Of a DNA stretch of 64,000 bases, positions 8,573 to 16,602 are shown one piece after another (the stretch's first letter is position 1; each line of letters starts with the position of its first letter). The DNA is from Streptomyces bungoensis. GTDB taxonomy: Bacteria; Actinomycetota; Actinomycetes; Streptomycetales; Streptomycetaceae. The position numbers were made by a program, and so were the translations under genes. The DNA lies in contig NZ_KQ948852.1 in the NCBI RefSeq assembly GCF_001514215.1, forward strand, positions 492,456-556,455, given 5' to 3'. The notes below the pieces were generated by a model. That model was not told the DNA's origin. It saw nothing but the letters and a program-made list of their open reading frames with translations, and ran no database searches.

Positions 8573-11500
8573 TCAGTACTCCACCTCCTGGTTCGCGCGG
8601 CGGCGGACGACGGTGACCTCGTCGCGCTGGTTGCCGGTCGGGCCTAGGTAGTTGAAGGCGTAGGACAACTGGGCGTAGCCGCCGATGAGGTGGCTGGGCT
8701 TGACCAGCAGGCGGGTCAGGGAGTTGTGGATGCCGCCGCGCCGGCCCGTGGTCTCGGTGCGCGGCACGTCGATCAGCCGGTCCTGCGCGTGGTGCATGTA
8801 GACGGTGCCCTCGGGCATGCGGTGGGAGACGACGGCGCGGGCGGCGACGACGCCGTTGCGGTTGACCGCCTCGATCCAGTCGTTGTCGGCCACGCCGATC
8901 TTCTCGGCGTCCCGCGTGCTCATCCAGATGGTGGGGCCGCCCCGGGACAGCGACAGCATGAACAGGTTGTCCTGGTACTCGGAGTGGATGGACCACTTGT
9001 TGTGCGGGGTGAGGTAGCGCACCGTCACGCCGAGTTCGCCGGTCTCGCCGAGCCGTGGCTCGCCGAACAGGGCGTGCATGTTCAGTGGCGGCCGGTAGAC
9101 GGGGAGTTGCTCGCCGAGCGCGGCCATCCAGTCGTGGTCGAGGTAGAAGTGCTGGCGGCCGGTGAGGGTGTGCCAGGGCTTGCCGCGCTCGACGTTCACG
9201 GTGAACGGGGAGTAGCGGCGCCCGCCGGTCTCCGACCCGGACCACTCGGGGCTGGTGATGACGGGCACGGGGGCCGCCTGGGTGTCGGCGAAGGTGACCT
9301 GCTTGCCCTCGTGCTCGGCGGCCAGGTCGGCCAGCCGGACGCCGGTGCGGGCCTCCAGGGTGTGGAAGCCCTGGGTGGCCAGATGGCCGTTGGTGGTGCC
9401 CGACAGGGCGAGGATCGCCTCGCAGGCGTGCACGTCCCGGGAGAGCGCGGGGCGCCCGTCGGCCACTCCCCCGCGCACGGTGCCGTTCTTGTGCCGCAGG
9501 TAGTCGAGTTCGCGCCCGACCTGGAAGGTGACGCCCTTCGTCGTCGCTCCGAGGGAGTCGAGCAGCGGGCCGAGGGCGGTCATCTTCTGCGCGATCGCGC
9601 CGTAGTCGCGCTCGACGGTGACCAGTTTCGGCATGGTCCGGCCGGGCTCGGGCGCGCACTCGCCGGCCTTCCAGTCCTGTACCCGGCCATGCGGGTTGGC
9701 CAGTTCGTCCGGGGTGTCGTGCAGCAGCGGGGCAGCGACCACGTCCTTGCGCACGCCCAGGTGGGCGGCGGCGAGCCGGCTGAACTCGCGGGCGATCGTG
9801 TGGAAGGCGTCCCAGTCGGTGCGGGTCTGCCAGGGCGGGGCGATCGCCGGGTTGAAGGCGTGCACGTAGGGGTGCATGTCGGTGCTGGACAGGTCGTGCT
9901 TCTCGTACCAGGTGGCGGCCGGCAGCACCACGTCCGAGAAGACGGTCGTGCTGGTCATGCGGAAGTCCAGGGTGAGCAGCAGGTCCAGCTTGCCGGTGGG
10001 CGCCTCCTCCCGCCACACCACGTCCCTCGGCCGGGCCCCGGGCGGCGCCTCCTCGGCGCTGACCGCGGAGTCGGTGCCCAGCAGGTGCCTGAGGAAGTAC
10101 TCGTTGCCCTTGGCCGAGGAGCCGAGCAGGTTGGCGCGCCAGATCGTCAGTACCCGCGGGAAGTTCTCGGGGGCGTCCGGGTCCTCGCCGGCGAAGCCCA
10201 GCCGCCCCGCCTGCAGTTCGCCGACGACGTGCTCGCCGACCGGCCGCCCGGCGGCCTCGGCCTCGTCGGCGAGGTCGAGCGGGTTGCGGTCGAAGGTCGG
10301 GTAGGAGGGCATCCAGCCCATCCGGGCGGAGGCGGCGATCACGTCGGCGGTGGCCATGCCCGCGAAGGGGCCGCCGGCGCCGGCCGCGGCGAGGGTGCCG
10401 GCGGAGAACGGGTCGTAGCGGAACTGGTCGCTGTGCAGGTACCAGTAGGCGGTCTGGATCATCTGCCGGGCCGGGCGGTTCCAGTCGGCGGCGGTCGCCA
10501 GCGCGGAGTAGCCGGTGACCGGGCGGACCTTCTCCTGGCCGACGTAGTGGGCCCAGCCGCCGCCGTTGACGCCCTGGCAGCCGGTGAGCGTGGTGAGGGT
10601 GAGGAAGGCGCGGTAGATGGTGTCGGAATGGAACCAGTGGTTGGCGCCCGCCCCCATGATGATCATCGAACGGCCGCGGGACTCCTCGGCGTTGTCGGCG
10701 AACTCCCGGGCGATCCGGGCCGCCCGGGAGGCGTCGACGCCGGTGACCGCGGCCTGCCAGGCGGGCGTGTACGGCTCCTCCGCGTCGTCAAACGACGTGG
10801 GCCAGCGGCCGGGCAGGCCCGGGCGGGCCACGCCGTACTGGGCGAGCAGCAGGTCGTAGACGGTGGTCACCAGGCGCCCGGCGATCCTCCGGACCGGGAC
10901 GCCGCGCCGCAGCACGCCCGCGCTGCCGTCGGGGGCGTCGAAACGGGGCAGTTCGACCGTCACGGGCGCCTCGCCGCCGCCGTCGGCCGTCAGCAGGGGG
11001 TCCACCCCGCCCAGGTCCAGGTTCCACTTGCCCTGCCCGCTCTCGGCGAACCGGTCGCCGAGGGTGCCGCCCGGCACGACGGGACGGCCGTCGGCGTCCA
11101 GCAGCACCGTGCGGAACTCGGCGTGCTCCGCGCCCGCCTGCTCAGCGCCCAGGTCGGCGGCGGTCAGGAACTTGCCCGGCGCGTAGGTGCCGGGCTCGCG
11201 CTCCTCCAGGGCGACCAGGAAGGGCAGGTCGGTGAACCGCTTGACGTAGTCCTCGAAGTAGGGGGTGCGGCGGTCGACGAAGAACTCCTTGAGCACCACG
11301 TGGCCCATCGCCATCGCCAGCGCCCCGTCGGTGCCGGGCTGGGCGGCCAGCCACTCGTCGGCGAACTTCACGTTGTCGGCGTAGTCCGGCGAGACCGCGA
11401 CGACCTTCTGACCGCGGTAGCGGGCCTCGGCCATCCAGTGCGCGTCCGGGGTGCGGGTGACCGGGAGGTTGGAGCCCCACATGATCAGGTATCCGGCGTC

Positions 11501-12304
11501 CCACCAGTCGCCGGACTCCGGCACGTCGGTCTGGTCGCCGAAGACCTGCGGGGAGGCCACCGGCAGGTCGGCGTACCAGTCGTAGAAGGAGAGCATCACG
11601 CCGCCGAGCAGCGAGTAGAAGCGGGCGCCGGCGGCGTGCGACACCATCGACATCGCGGGGATCGGCGAGAAGCCGGCCAGCCGGTCGGGGCCGTACTCCT
11701 TGATGGTGTGCACGTGGGCGGCGGCGACCATCTCCACGGCCTCGTCCCAGGAGGCCCGCACCAGGCCGCCCTTGCCGCGTACGGCCTTGTAGCGGCGGGC
11801 GCGCTCCGGGTCGGAGACGATGTCCGCCCAGGCCGCGACCGGGTCGCCGAGCCGGGCCTTCGCCTCCCGGTACATCTGCAGCAGCACGCCGCGTACGTAC
11901 GGGTAGCGGACCCGGGTCGGCGAGTAGGTGTACCAGGAGAAGGCGGCGCCGCGCGGGCAGCCGCGCGGCTCGTACTCGGGGCGGTCGGGGCCGACCGAGG
12001 GGTAGTCGGTCTGCTGGGCCTCCCAGGTGATGATGCCGTCCTTGACGTACACCTTCCACGAGCAGGAGCCGGTGCAGTTCACGCCGTGGGTGGAGCGGAC
12101 GACCTTGTCGTGCGACCAGCGGTCGCGGTAGAAGTCGTCGGCCTGCCGGCCGCCCTTGCGGTGCAGGGTCCGCAGGTCCGCGGAGACCTCCGCCCGGGTG
12201 AAGAACCGGCGCGAGCGCACCAGCGCCTCGGTGATCTCGCCGTCCAGCCCCGGCGCACCGGACGTGCGCCTGCCCTCCGGTGCCGGATCGGTCCGCGTGG
12301 CCAT
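8573..12304 (-). CDS. narG: Respiratory nitrate reductase alpha subunit (copy 1)
   Basis: This is the 1,243-residue catalytic subunit that reduces nitrate to nitrite at a bis-MGD molybdenum centre. The N-terminal FS0 motif is STHGVNCTGSCSWKVYVKD, followed by EPRGCPRGAAFSWYTY and ADLPVASPQVFGDQTDVPES in the molybdopterin domain. The C-terminal molydopterin-dinucleotide domain includes LTPHNKWSIHSEYQDN. There is no twin-arginine signal, so it faces the cytoplasm. ATG 12304 is chosen because the protein then begins shortly before the conserved EVSADLRTLH region and a GGAAAGGGG ribosome-binding stretch precedes it. It is first in narGHJI. Identity with copy 2 is high through the core; the N-termini differ. 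Confidence 0.97.
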   Translation of the reverse strand: MATRTDPAPEGRRTSGAPGLDGEITEALVRSRRFFTRAEVSADLRTLHRKGGRQADDFYRDRWSHDKVVRSTHGVNCTGSCSWKVYVKDGIITWEAQQTDYPSVGPDRPEYEPRGCPRGAAFSWYTYSPTRVRYPYVRGVLLQMYREAKARLGDPVAAWADIVSDPERARRYKAVRGKGGLVRASWDEAVEMVAAAHVHTIKEYGPDRLAGFSPIPAMSMVSHAAGARFYSLLGGVMLSFYDWYADLPVASPQVFGDQTDVPESGDWWDAGYLIMWGSNLPVTRTPDAHWMAEARYRGQKVVAVSPDYADNVKFADEWLAAQPGTDGALAMAMGHVVLKEFFVDRRTPYFEDYVKRFTDLPFLVALEEREPGTYAPGKFLTAADLGAEQAGAEHAEFRTVLLDADGRPVVPGGTLGDRFAESGQGKWNLDLGGVDPLLTADGGGEAPVTVELPRFDAPDGSAGVLRRGVPVRRIAGRLVTTVYDLLLAQYGVARPGLPGRWPTSFDDAEEPYTPAWQAAVTGVDASRAARIAREFADNAEESRGRSMIIMGAGANHWFHSDTIYRAFLTLTTLTGCQGVNGGGWAHYVGQEKVRPVTGYSALATAADWNRPARQMIQTAYWYLHSDQFRYDPFSAGTLAAAGAGGPFAGMATADVIAASARMGWMPSYPTFDRNPLDLADEAEAAGRPVGEHVVGELQAGRLGFAGEDPDAPENFPRVLTIWRANLLGSSAKGNEYFLRHLLGTDSAVSAEEAPPGARPRDVVWREEAPTGKLDLLLTLDFRMTSTTVFSDVVLPAATWYEKHDLSSTDMHPYVHAFNPAIAPPWQTRTDWDAFHTIAREFSRLAAAHLGVRKDVVAAPLLHDTPDELANPHGRVQDWKAGECAPEPGRTMPKLVTVERDYGAIAQKMTALGPLLDSLGATTKGVTFQVGRELDYLRHKNGTVRGGVADGRPALSRDVHACEAILALSGTTNGHLATQGFHTLEARTGVRLADLAAEHEGKQVTFADTQAAPVPVITSPEWSGSETGGRRYSPFTVNVERGKPWHTLTGRQHFYLDHDWMAALGEQLPVYRPPLNMHALFGEPRLGETGELGVTVRYLTPHNKWSIHSEYQDNLFMLSLSRGGPTIWMSTRDAEKIGVADNDWIEAVNRNGVVAARAVVSHRMPEGTVYMHHAQDRLIDVPRTETTGRRGGIHNSLTRLLVKPSHLIGGYAQLSYAFNYLGPTGNQRDEVTVVRRRANQEVEY

Positions 12305-12320
12305 CGCACCGCCCCTTTCC

Positions 12321-12334
12321 GGGCCTGACGGCCC
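12321..12334. promoter_or_regulatory. Box-like palindrome close to narG copy 1
   Basis: GGGCCTGACGGCCC matches 11 of 12 fixed positions of the island box. It lies only 17 nt before the narG start, next to the ribosome-binding stretch, so it cannot act at the 23-24 nt spacing seen elsewhere. It may be a chance match or a repressor/translation site. Confidence 0.3.
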
Positions 12335-12378
12335 GTCCTCGGATGCTCGCTTCGGTCCTCCCCAGGGAACGCCATCCC

Positions 12379-12392
12379 TTGTGTTGCCACAA
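12379..12392. promoter_or_regulatory. FNR/CRP-type palindrome upstream of narG copy 1
   Basis: TTGTGTTGCCACAA is a perfect TTGTG-N4-CACAA palindrome, the spacing of Crp/Fnr-family operators (FNR: TTGAT-N4-ATCAA). It lies 75-88 nt upstream of the narG start codon. It is AT-rich against a very GC-rich background, and copy 2 has no equivalent. Immediately beside it (12364-12379) is AGGGAACGCCATCCCT, which has the outer AGGG/CCCT ends of the island box only. Which factor binds is unknown. Confidence 0.45.
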
Positions 12393-12410
12393 CCGCCGAC
12401 ACCGACACCT

Positions 12411-12438
12411 CCGGTCCCACGATGTCCGCCGGGACCGG
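12411..12438. repeat. Inverted repeat CCGGTCCC / GGGACCGG
   Basis: Perfect 8-bp arms (12411-12418 and 12431-12438) are separated by 12 bp. It lies between the hemerythrin stop and the narG promoter region, so it could be a terminator for hemerythrin, transcribed from the right, or an operator for narG. No T-run follows on either strand. Confidence 0.4.
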
Positions 12439-12521
12439 CCTCGGCGCGTGCAACGGCCGTCCGCCCGGCGGCGGACGGGCCGCGCGCCGGGCGGACGGGA
12501 GGAAGGGAAGGGCGGGTGAGG

Positions 12522-12995
12522 TCAGCGGGACGGCTGCGGCAGGCGGGTGCCGACCTGGGCGCGGACCGCCTCGACGGCCTCCCACTGCTCGGTGTCCAGC
12601 GCGGCGAGGGCCGCCGGGAAGACTCCGTCCTGCTCCTTGAGGATGTGGTCGCGCAGCACACCGAGCGTCGCCATCAGCCGTTCGGGCCAGGTGGGGTCGG
12701 CCGGGGTGCCGGCGGCGGCCTCCTCCAGGACGGCCTCGATGCGGCGGTGCTCGTCCTCGAGCGCGGCCATCTGCTCCGGGAAGTCGACGGCCAGGGCGGG
12801 GAAGAGGCCGCGCTCCTCGACCTGGGTGTGCGGGACGAGGACCGCGGTGATGGCCCGGGCGGCCCCGGCCATCCGCGGGACGTCCCCGTCGCGGTGGGCG
12901 TCGCGCACCCGGCTGATCAGGTTCACCACCGCCTCGTGCTCCAGGGTCAGCTGGTCGATGCTCTCCAGCGCCTGGCAGCCGCAGTATTCGCACAT
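12522..12995 (-). CDS. Hemerythrin-domain protein
   Basis: This 157-residue four-helix protein has the HHE pattern expected for a di-iron hemerythrin: LEHEAVVNLISR, VPHTQVEERGLFPAL, EDEHRRIEAVLEE and LRDHILKEQDGVFPAAL. It begins with an unusual cysteine trio (MCEYCGCQA), also seen in other actinobacterial hemerythrin-like proteins, whose role is unknown. It probably binds O2 or NO or supports iron-sulphur repair. It starts 19 nt after the narK stop, so narK and this gene form an operon, and it leads into the narGHJI region. Confidence 0.88.
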   Translation of the reverse strand: MCEYCGCQALESIDQLTLEHEAVVNLISRVRDAHRDGDVPRMAGAARAITAVLVPHTQVEERGLFPALAVDFPEQMAALEDEHRRIEAVLEEAAAGTPADPTWPERLMATLGVLRDHILKEQDGVFPAALAALDTEQWEAVEAVRAQVGTRLPQPSR

Positions 12996-13014
12996 CGCGG
13001 GTCTCCTGTTCCGG

Positions 13015-14262
13015 TCAGTGGGTCCGGGCGGCGGGGACGCGCCGGGTGAGGGCGTGGCGCACGCCGGTGCCGGTGAAGGCCAGGGCCGCGGCGGCCACCA
13101 CCGCGAGCAGGGCGAGGCCGACGGCGTAGGAGCCGTACGCGCCGTACAGCGAGCCCATCAGCAGCGGCGGGAGGAAGCCGCCGAGGCCGCCGGCGGCACC
13201 GACGACGCCGGTGACCGAGCCGACCTTGCTCGCCGGGGCGAGCAGCGCGACCAGGGCGAACACGGCGCCGCTGCCCGCGCCGAGCGCGGCGGCCATCGCC
13301 AGGAAGGCGGCCGTGCCCACCGGGGCCAGGGACGGCGTGAAGGACTGCACGACGGCTCCGGCGAGGACCACGGCGAGGACGCCGGTCAGGACCCGCACCG
13401 GGCCGACGCGGTCGGACAGCCAGCCGCCGACCGGCCGCATGGCCACCGCCAGCAGGACGAACCCGGCCATGCGGTTCGCGGCGTCGGCCTGGGTCAGTGC
13501 GTAGCCGGTCTTGAGGTAGGTGGGCAGGTAGACGGAGAAGGCGACGTAGCCGCCGAAGGTCACCGCGTACAGGGCGGACGCCTGCCAGGTGATCCCGAGC
13601 TTCAGGGTGTCGGCCAGCCGGCGGCCCAGCGGTTCGGTGGGCACCGTGCGCCCGGGCGCGTCGCGCAGCACCACGGCGGACACCACCGCGTACACGGCCA
13701 GCACGCCGGCGGTGATCAGGAAGGGGTCGGCCATGCCGTGCGCCTTCACCAGCTTCACCGTGGTCAGCGCGCTGATCGCGGTGCCGCCCATGCCGGCCCC
13801 GAAGAGCCCGAGCGCCAGCCCGCGCCGCTCGGGCGGGAACCATGCGCCCACGAAGGGGACGCCGACGGCGAACGCGGTGCCGCCTATGCCGAGGAAGAAG
13901 CCTCCCGTCAGCAGCGCGGCGAGCGAGGAGTGCCCGGCCAGTCCGAGGTAGAGCACGGGCACGATGGTGGCGGCCGACACCAGCGGGAACATCACGCGCC
14001 CGCCGAAGCGGTCGGTCAGCGCCCCGACCGGGACGCGGCCCAGCGAGCCCACCACGACCGGCACCGCCACCAGCAGCGACTGCTGGAAGGAGGACAGGCC
14101 CAGGCTGTCCTTGAACCGCGGGCCGAGCGGGCTGAGCAGCGCCCAGGCCCAGAAGTTGACGGCGAAGCCCACCGTGGCCAGCGCCAGCATGAGCCCTGCC
14201 CGGCCCGAGCCGGCCGCTGTCGGTGCGGGTGCCTCGTTCTGCTTCCTCGACGGCTGGAGCAT
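13015..14262 (-). CDS. narK: Nitrate/nitrite MFS transporter
   Basis: This 415-residue major facilitator has about 12 membrane segments. Signatures are FWAWALLSPLGPRFKDSLGLS in the first segment, GRVPVGALTDRFGGR after segment 2, and the glycine-rich GIGGTAFAVGVPFVGAWFPPERRGLALGLFGAGMGGTA, the nitrate signature region of NarK/NRT2 proteins. It would import nitrate and/or export nitrite for the two NarGHI enzymes. A DosR-type box with a -10 lies upstream, and the leader of about 90 nt contains a perfect 11-bp GC hairpin. It is co-transcribed with the hemerythrin gene. Direction of transport (H+ symport or antiport) cannot be read from the sequence. Confidence 0.94.
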   Translation of the reverse strand: MLQPSRKQNEAPAPTAAGSGRAGLMLALATVGFAVNFWAWALLSPLGPRFKDSLGLSSFQQSLLVAVPVVVGSLGRVPVGALTDRFGGRVMFPLVSAATIVPVLYLGLAGHSSLAALLTGGFFLGIGGTAFAVGVPFVGAWFPPERRGLALGLFGAGMGGTAISALTTVKLVKAHGMADPFLITAGVLAVYAVVSAVVLRDAPGRTVPTEPLGRRLADTLKLGITWQASALYAVTFGGYVAFSVYLPTYLKTGYALTQADAANRMAGFVLLAVAMRPVGGWLSDRVGPVRVLTGVLAVVLAGAVVQSFTPSLAPVGTAAFLAMAAALGAGSGAVFALVALLAPASKVGSVTGVVGAAGGLGGFLPPLLMGSLYGAYGSYAVGLALLAVVAAAALAFTGTGVRHALTRRVPAARTH

Positions 14263-14290
14263 GCCGCCCGTCCCTTCATGTCGGCAGTCG

Positions 14291-14320
14291 CGCGGCCCCG
14301 GGGATGGAGCCGGGGCCGCG
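14291..14320 (-). promoter_or_regulatory. Perfect GC hairpin in the narK leader
   Basis: CGCGGCCCCGG (14291-14301) and CCGGGGCCGCG (14310-14320) pair over 11 bp with an 8-nt loop. It lies between the inferred start of transcription near 14354 and the narK ATG at 14262. There is no following U-run, so a simple terminator is unlikely; attenuation or mRNA protection is possible. Confidence 0.45.
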
Positions 14321-14360
14321 GGCCCTCCGGCGCACGGGGCGGCCGGACGGGCCTGGTCCC

Positions 14361-14404
14361 ACTATCGGGACGCGGGATCCGCCGGGGGGTGGGCCGGACG
14401 GCCT
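14361..14404 (-). promoter_or_regulatory. DosR/OsdR-type box and -10 for narK
   Basis: The box GGGCCGGACGGCCT (14391-14404) matches 11 of 12 fixed positions. Exactly 24 nt downstream in the narK direction is GATAGT (14366-14361), a good -10. The 304-nt gap between narK and the PNPOx gene (14263-14566) thus holds this promoter, the leader hairpin and, on the other side, a perfect box at 14521. Confidence 0.65.
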
Positions 14405-14520
14405 CACCGCGCGGCCCGCCGGTCCCCGGTTTCCGGCCGTCCGGGCCCCGCGCCGCCGGACGCCGGGCCGCCCGGCCGCGCCCGGCGGCGCGGACCGGTG
14501 CCATGGGGCACGGGTGCAAG

Positions 14521-14540
14521 GGGCCGTCCGGCCCTACGGT
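14521..14540 (+). promoter_or_regulatory. Perfect box and TACGGT hexamer before PNPOx gene 1
   Basis: GGGCCGTCCGGCCC (14521-14534) is a 12/12 match to the island box. TACGGT (14535-14540) follows directly and would give a leader of about 20 nt to the GTG at 14567. Box and -10 are adjacent rather than 23-24 nt apart, so either the real -10 is not recognised or this site works differently, for example as a repressor site. Confidence 0.45.
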
Positions 14541-14566
14541 GCCGCGGCCCCCGGCAGGAGCATGAA

Positions 14567-14992
14567 GTGGTGTTCCACAACGACGGCTTCCACGTGCTCG
14601 ACCGGCAGGAGTGCCTGCGCCGGATGGCGAAGGTACAGGTCGGCCGTGTCGTGTACACGCGGCGGGCGCTGCCCGCGGTGCTCCCGGTCAACTTCTCGCT
14701 CGACACGGACTCCTCCGTGCTGCTGCGCACCTCGGCGCGCTCGGACCTGGTCCGGGCGATCGACGGGGTCGTGGTGGCCTTCGAGGCCGACGACTTCGAC
14801 CCCGCGTCCCGCTCCGGCTGGAGCGTGGTCGTCACCGGCCGGGCGAACCTGGTGACCGACCCCGCCGAACACGAACGGCTGTCCCGGACCGGCCCGCGCT
14901 CCTGGGTGCTGCCGGGCGACGGGGTCTTCCTGCGCATCGAGGCCGAGCTGGTCACCGGCCGGGAACTCGCGGAGGCACTCGGCACGGTCTGA
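14567..14992 (+). CDS. PNPOx-fold (pyridoxamine 5'-phosphate oxidase family) protein 1
   Basis: This split-barrel protein of about 141 residues follows the family pattern: LDRQECLRRMAKVQVGRVVYTRRALPA-type N-terminus, VVAFEADDFDPASRSGWSVVVTGRANLV in the core, and FLRIEAELVTGREL at the end. Such proteins bind FMN or F420. Members in DosR-type regulons are mostly uncharacterised; an F420- or FMN-dependent reductase role is likely but the substrate is unknown. GTG 14567 is 6 nt after CAGGAG; GTG 14570 is possible. Paralogues lie at 36415, 36925 and in the three-domain protein at 65-961. Confidence 0.85.
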   Translation: MVFHNDGFHVLDRQECLRRMAKVQVGRVVYTRRALPAVLPVNFSLDTDSSVLLRTSARSDLVRAIDGVVVAFEADDFDPASRSGWSVVVTGRANLVTDPAEHERLSRTGPRSWVLPGDGVFLRIEAELVTGRELAEALGTV

Positions 14993-15263
14993 CCGTGTGC
15001 GCCCGGGCCGCCGCCCCGGTACGGGACGCGGGGAGCCGGGCCCGGCCCGACGGCCGGAGCGGTCGGCGGCCGCCGGCGGCGCACCGGCGCGGCCATCCCC
15101 ACGTCTGGTGCGGGAGCGAGGTGCCTGCGCCGTGCACCGCCACCGTCAGCGGCGGGTGCCGCAGGGCTGCCCCGGCCCGCGGCCGGTCCTCCCGCCGGTG
15201 GGGCGGGGGCCAGGGCTCAGGGATGCGCGTCGAGCTCCTCCTCCGGTACGGGGCCGTCGGTGG

Positions 15264-15713
15264 TCATGTGGCGGGCAGGGCGGTGGCGAGCAGGACGACG
15301 CCGAGGGAGCCTGCCAGGGACACGACGGCCAGGGCGCGTGCCAGGTCGGTGCGGCCCTTGGCGTGGGCGAGGCCGTGCCCGGCCGCCGCGAGCATCACCA
15401 GCACGAACAGCCCGAGTTTGGTGGCCAGGGTGCGCCCGTAGCCGGGGTCGGCGAGCGAGGCCCAGGTGACGCCCTTGTGCCAGGCCATGGCCCAGCCGGT
15501 GCCCAGTTGCAGCGGCAGGAACACGGCCCCGGGCAGCAGCCCGAACCGGCGGCCCGCCTCGGCCGCGAAGCGGTCCCTGGCCTCGGCGGACAGCAGCCGC
15601 CGGGCCAGCGGCAGCACCACCAGCGTCAGCGCGAGCTGTCCGCCGACCCACAGGACGGCGCCGGTCACATGGAGGAAGCGCACCAGGGACCACGGGCCGA
15701 CGGCGCCCATCAC
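15264..15713 (-). CDS. CopD-like four-helix membrane protein
   Basis: This 149-residue protein has about four membrane helices. The first contains RFLHVTGAVLWVGGQLALT, a pattern shared with CopD-type copper-resistance and related membrane proteins; histidines recur in the helices (HGLAHAKG). It overlaps the end of the upstream copper-protein remnant by 4 nt (GTGA at 15713) or 1 nt (ATG at 15710), so the two were one operon. It may have served copper delivery to the NirK-like enzyme, an inference from position. The 271 nt between it and the PNPOx gene hold nothing I recognise. Confidence 0.65.
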   Translation of the reverse strand: MMGAVGPWSLVRFLHVTGAVLWVGGQLALTLVVLPLARRLLSAEARDRFAAEAGRRFGLLPGAVFLPLQLGTGWAMAWHKGVTWASLADPGYGRTLATKLGLFVLVMLAAAGHGLAHAKGRTDLARALAVVSLAGSLGVVLLATALPAT

Positions 15714-16240
15714 CCGCCCACCTCCACCATGCCCATGGCGCCGGCCTCGGCGTGCCGCATGTCGTGGTCGACGAAGGAGTAGTGCCCGGCCGCCGGGAAC
15801 GTGGTCTCGGCGAAGCCGCCCTGGGCGACGGCCGGGTCCAGCACCTGGGAGCCACCCGCCCCGCCGGGCCTGAGCAGGTAGGCGCCCTCCTTGTACACGG
15901 TGTCGAAGACGGTGCCGACGACGTGGAAGGAGACGCCGTCGCTCGGTCCGGCGGCCACCACCCAGAAGCGGACCCGCTCACCGGCCCTCACCTTGAGCAT
16001 CGCCTTGGCGTACTGGGCGGCGACGCCGTTGAACACCCAGGCGTCGGGGGTGTCCTGACGCATCTTCGCCACCTGGGAGGCGCTGCCGGGGGTGCCGAGG
16101 TAGAGCTCGGAGGACACCAGCACGTACTCGTGGTCGGCCTCGGCCAGGCCGGGCGGGTCGATGACGACGGCGCCGTACATGCCGTTGCCGAGGTGCTGGA
16201 GCATCGGTGCGGTGCTGCCGGCGGATCGCGCGGCCGGCGC
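15710..16240 (-). pseudogene. N-terminally truncated NirK-like / multicopper oxidase
   Basis: Only the second cupredoxin part survives. The best remaining start (ATG 16204) gives 164 residues: MLQHLGNGMYGAVVIDPPGL, then DAWVFNGVAAQY and the C-terminal AGHYSFVDHDMRHAEAGAMG. Reading upstream in frame gives AGSTAP before MLQH, which matches the residues after the type-1 copper HC pair in NirK proteins (HC-x-TAP-x-L-x-H). The homology stops there and a TGA follows at 16241-16243. The first domain and its copper ligands are therefore missing, so nitrite reductase activity is not expected. Assignment to NirK rather than another two-domain multicopper oxidase is probable, not certain. Confidence 0.7.
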
Positions 16241-16487
16241 TCACCGGGCCCTCCGTACCGGCTCGGCGCACTGGGTGCGCCCGGCCGCCCGGGAGTCAGG
16301 GCAGACGTGGCGGGCGGCCGGGCGGTGACCGGTCCGTCCCGTGCGCGGCGCCCGCCACGGGGGACGGCGGTGGAGACAACCGCACGGGCGCGCTGATGGG
16401 TCGTACACGGGACACCTCCGGATCGGTCGGCAGTCAGCCTCCGGCACGGAAAGACGCCGGCGCGGCGGCCGATGAGCCCTGGGAGCT

Positions 16488-16594
16488 GGGCCGAGGGTCC
16501 CTGATCCGCCGCCCGTCGGGCGAGGTCCGGGCCGGTAGGTCTCCCGGACAGGGCCGTTCGGCCCCAGGCCCGGGGCGGGTCCGGCGCCTAGCGT
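16488..16594 (+). promoter_or_regulatory. Double box and -10 for the second nar operon
   Basis: A perfect 12/12 box GGGCCGTTCGGCCC lies at 16551-16564, followed after 24 nt by TAGCGT (16589-16594). A weaker box (GGGCCGAGGGTCCC, 10/12) lies 63 bp upstream at 16488-16501. Transcription would start near 16601, at or 1-2 nt before the narG ATG at 16603, and no ribosome-binding site is visible. The remainder of the 398-nt gap 16205-16602 contains nothing else recognised apart from the truncated nirK edge. Confidence 0.7.
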
Positions 16595-16602
16595 TCCTGG
16601 CC

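Noticed and set aside
12321..12334. Treating the box near narG copy 1 as an activator site
   Set aside because: It lies 17 nt before the start codon, and a -10 at the island spacing would fall inside narG.
14993..15263. Small gene in the gap after PNPOx gene 1
   Set aside because: Several open frames cross it, but none has a ribosome-binding site or a recognisable protein pattern.
15217..15267. A 16-codon ORF overlapping the end of the CopD-like gene (starts MTTDGPVPEEELD)
   Set aside because: Although it overlaps with ATGA spacing, it is too short to support and has no recognisable motif.
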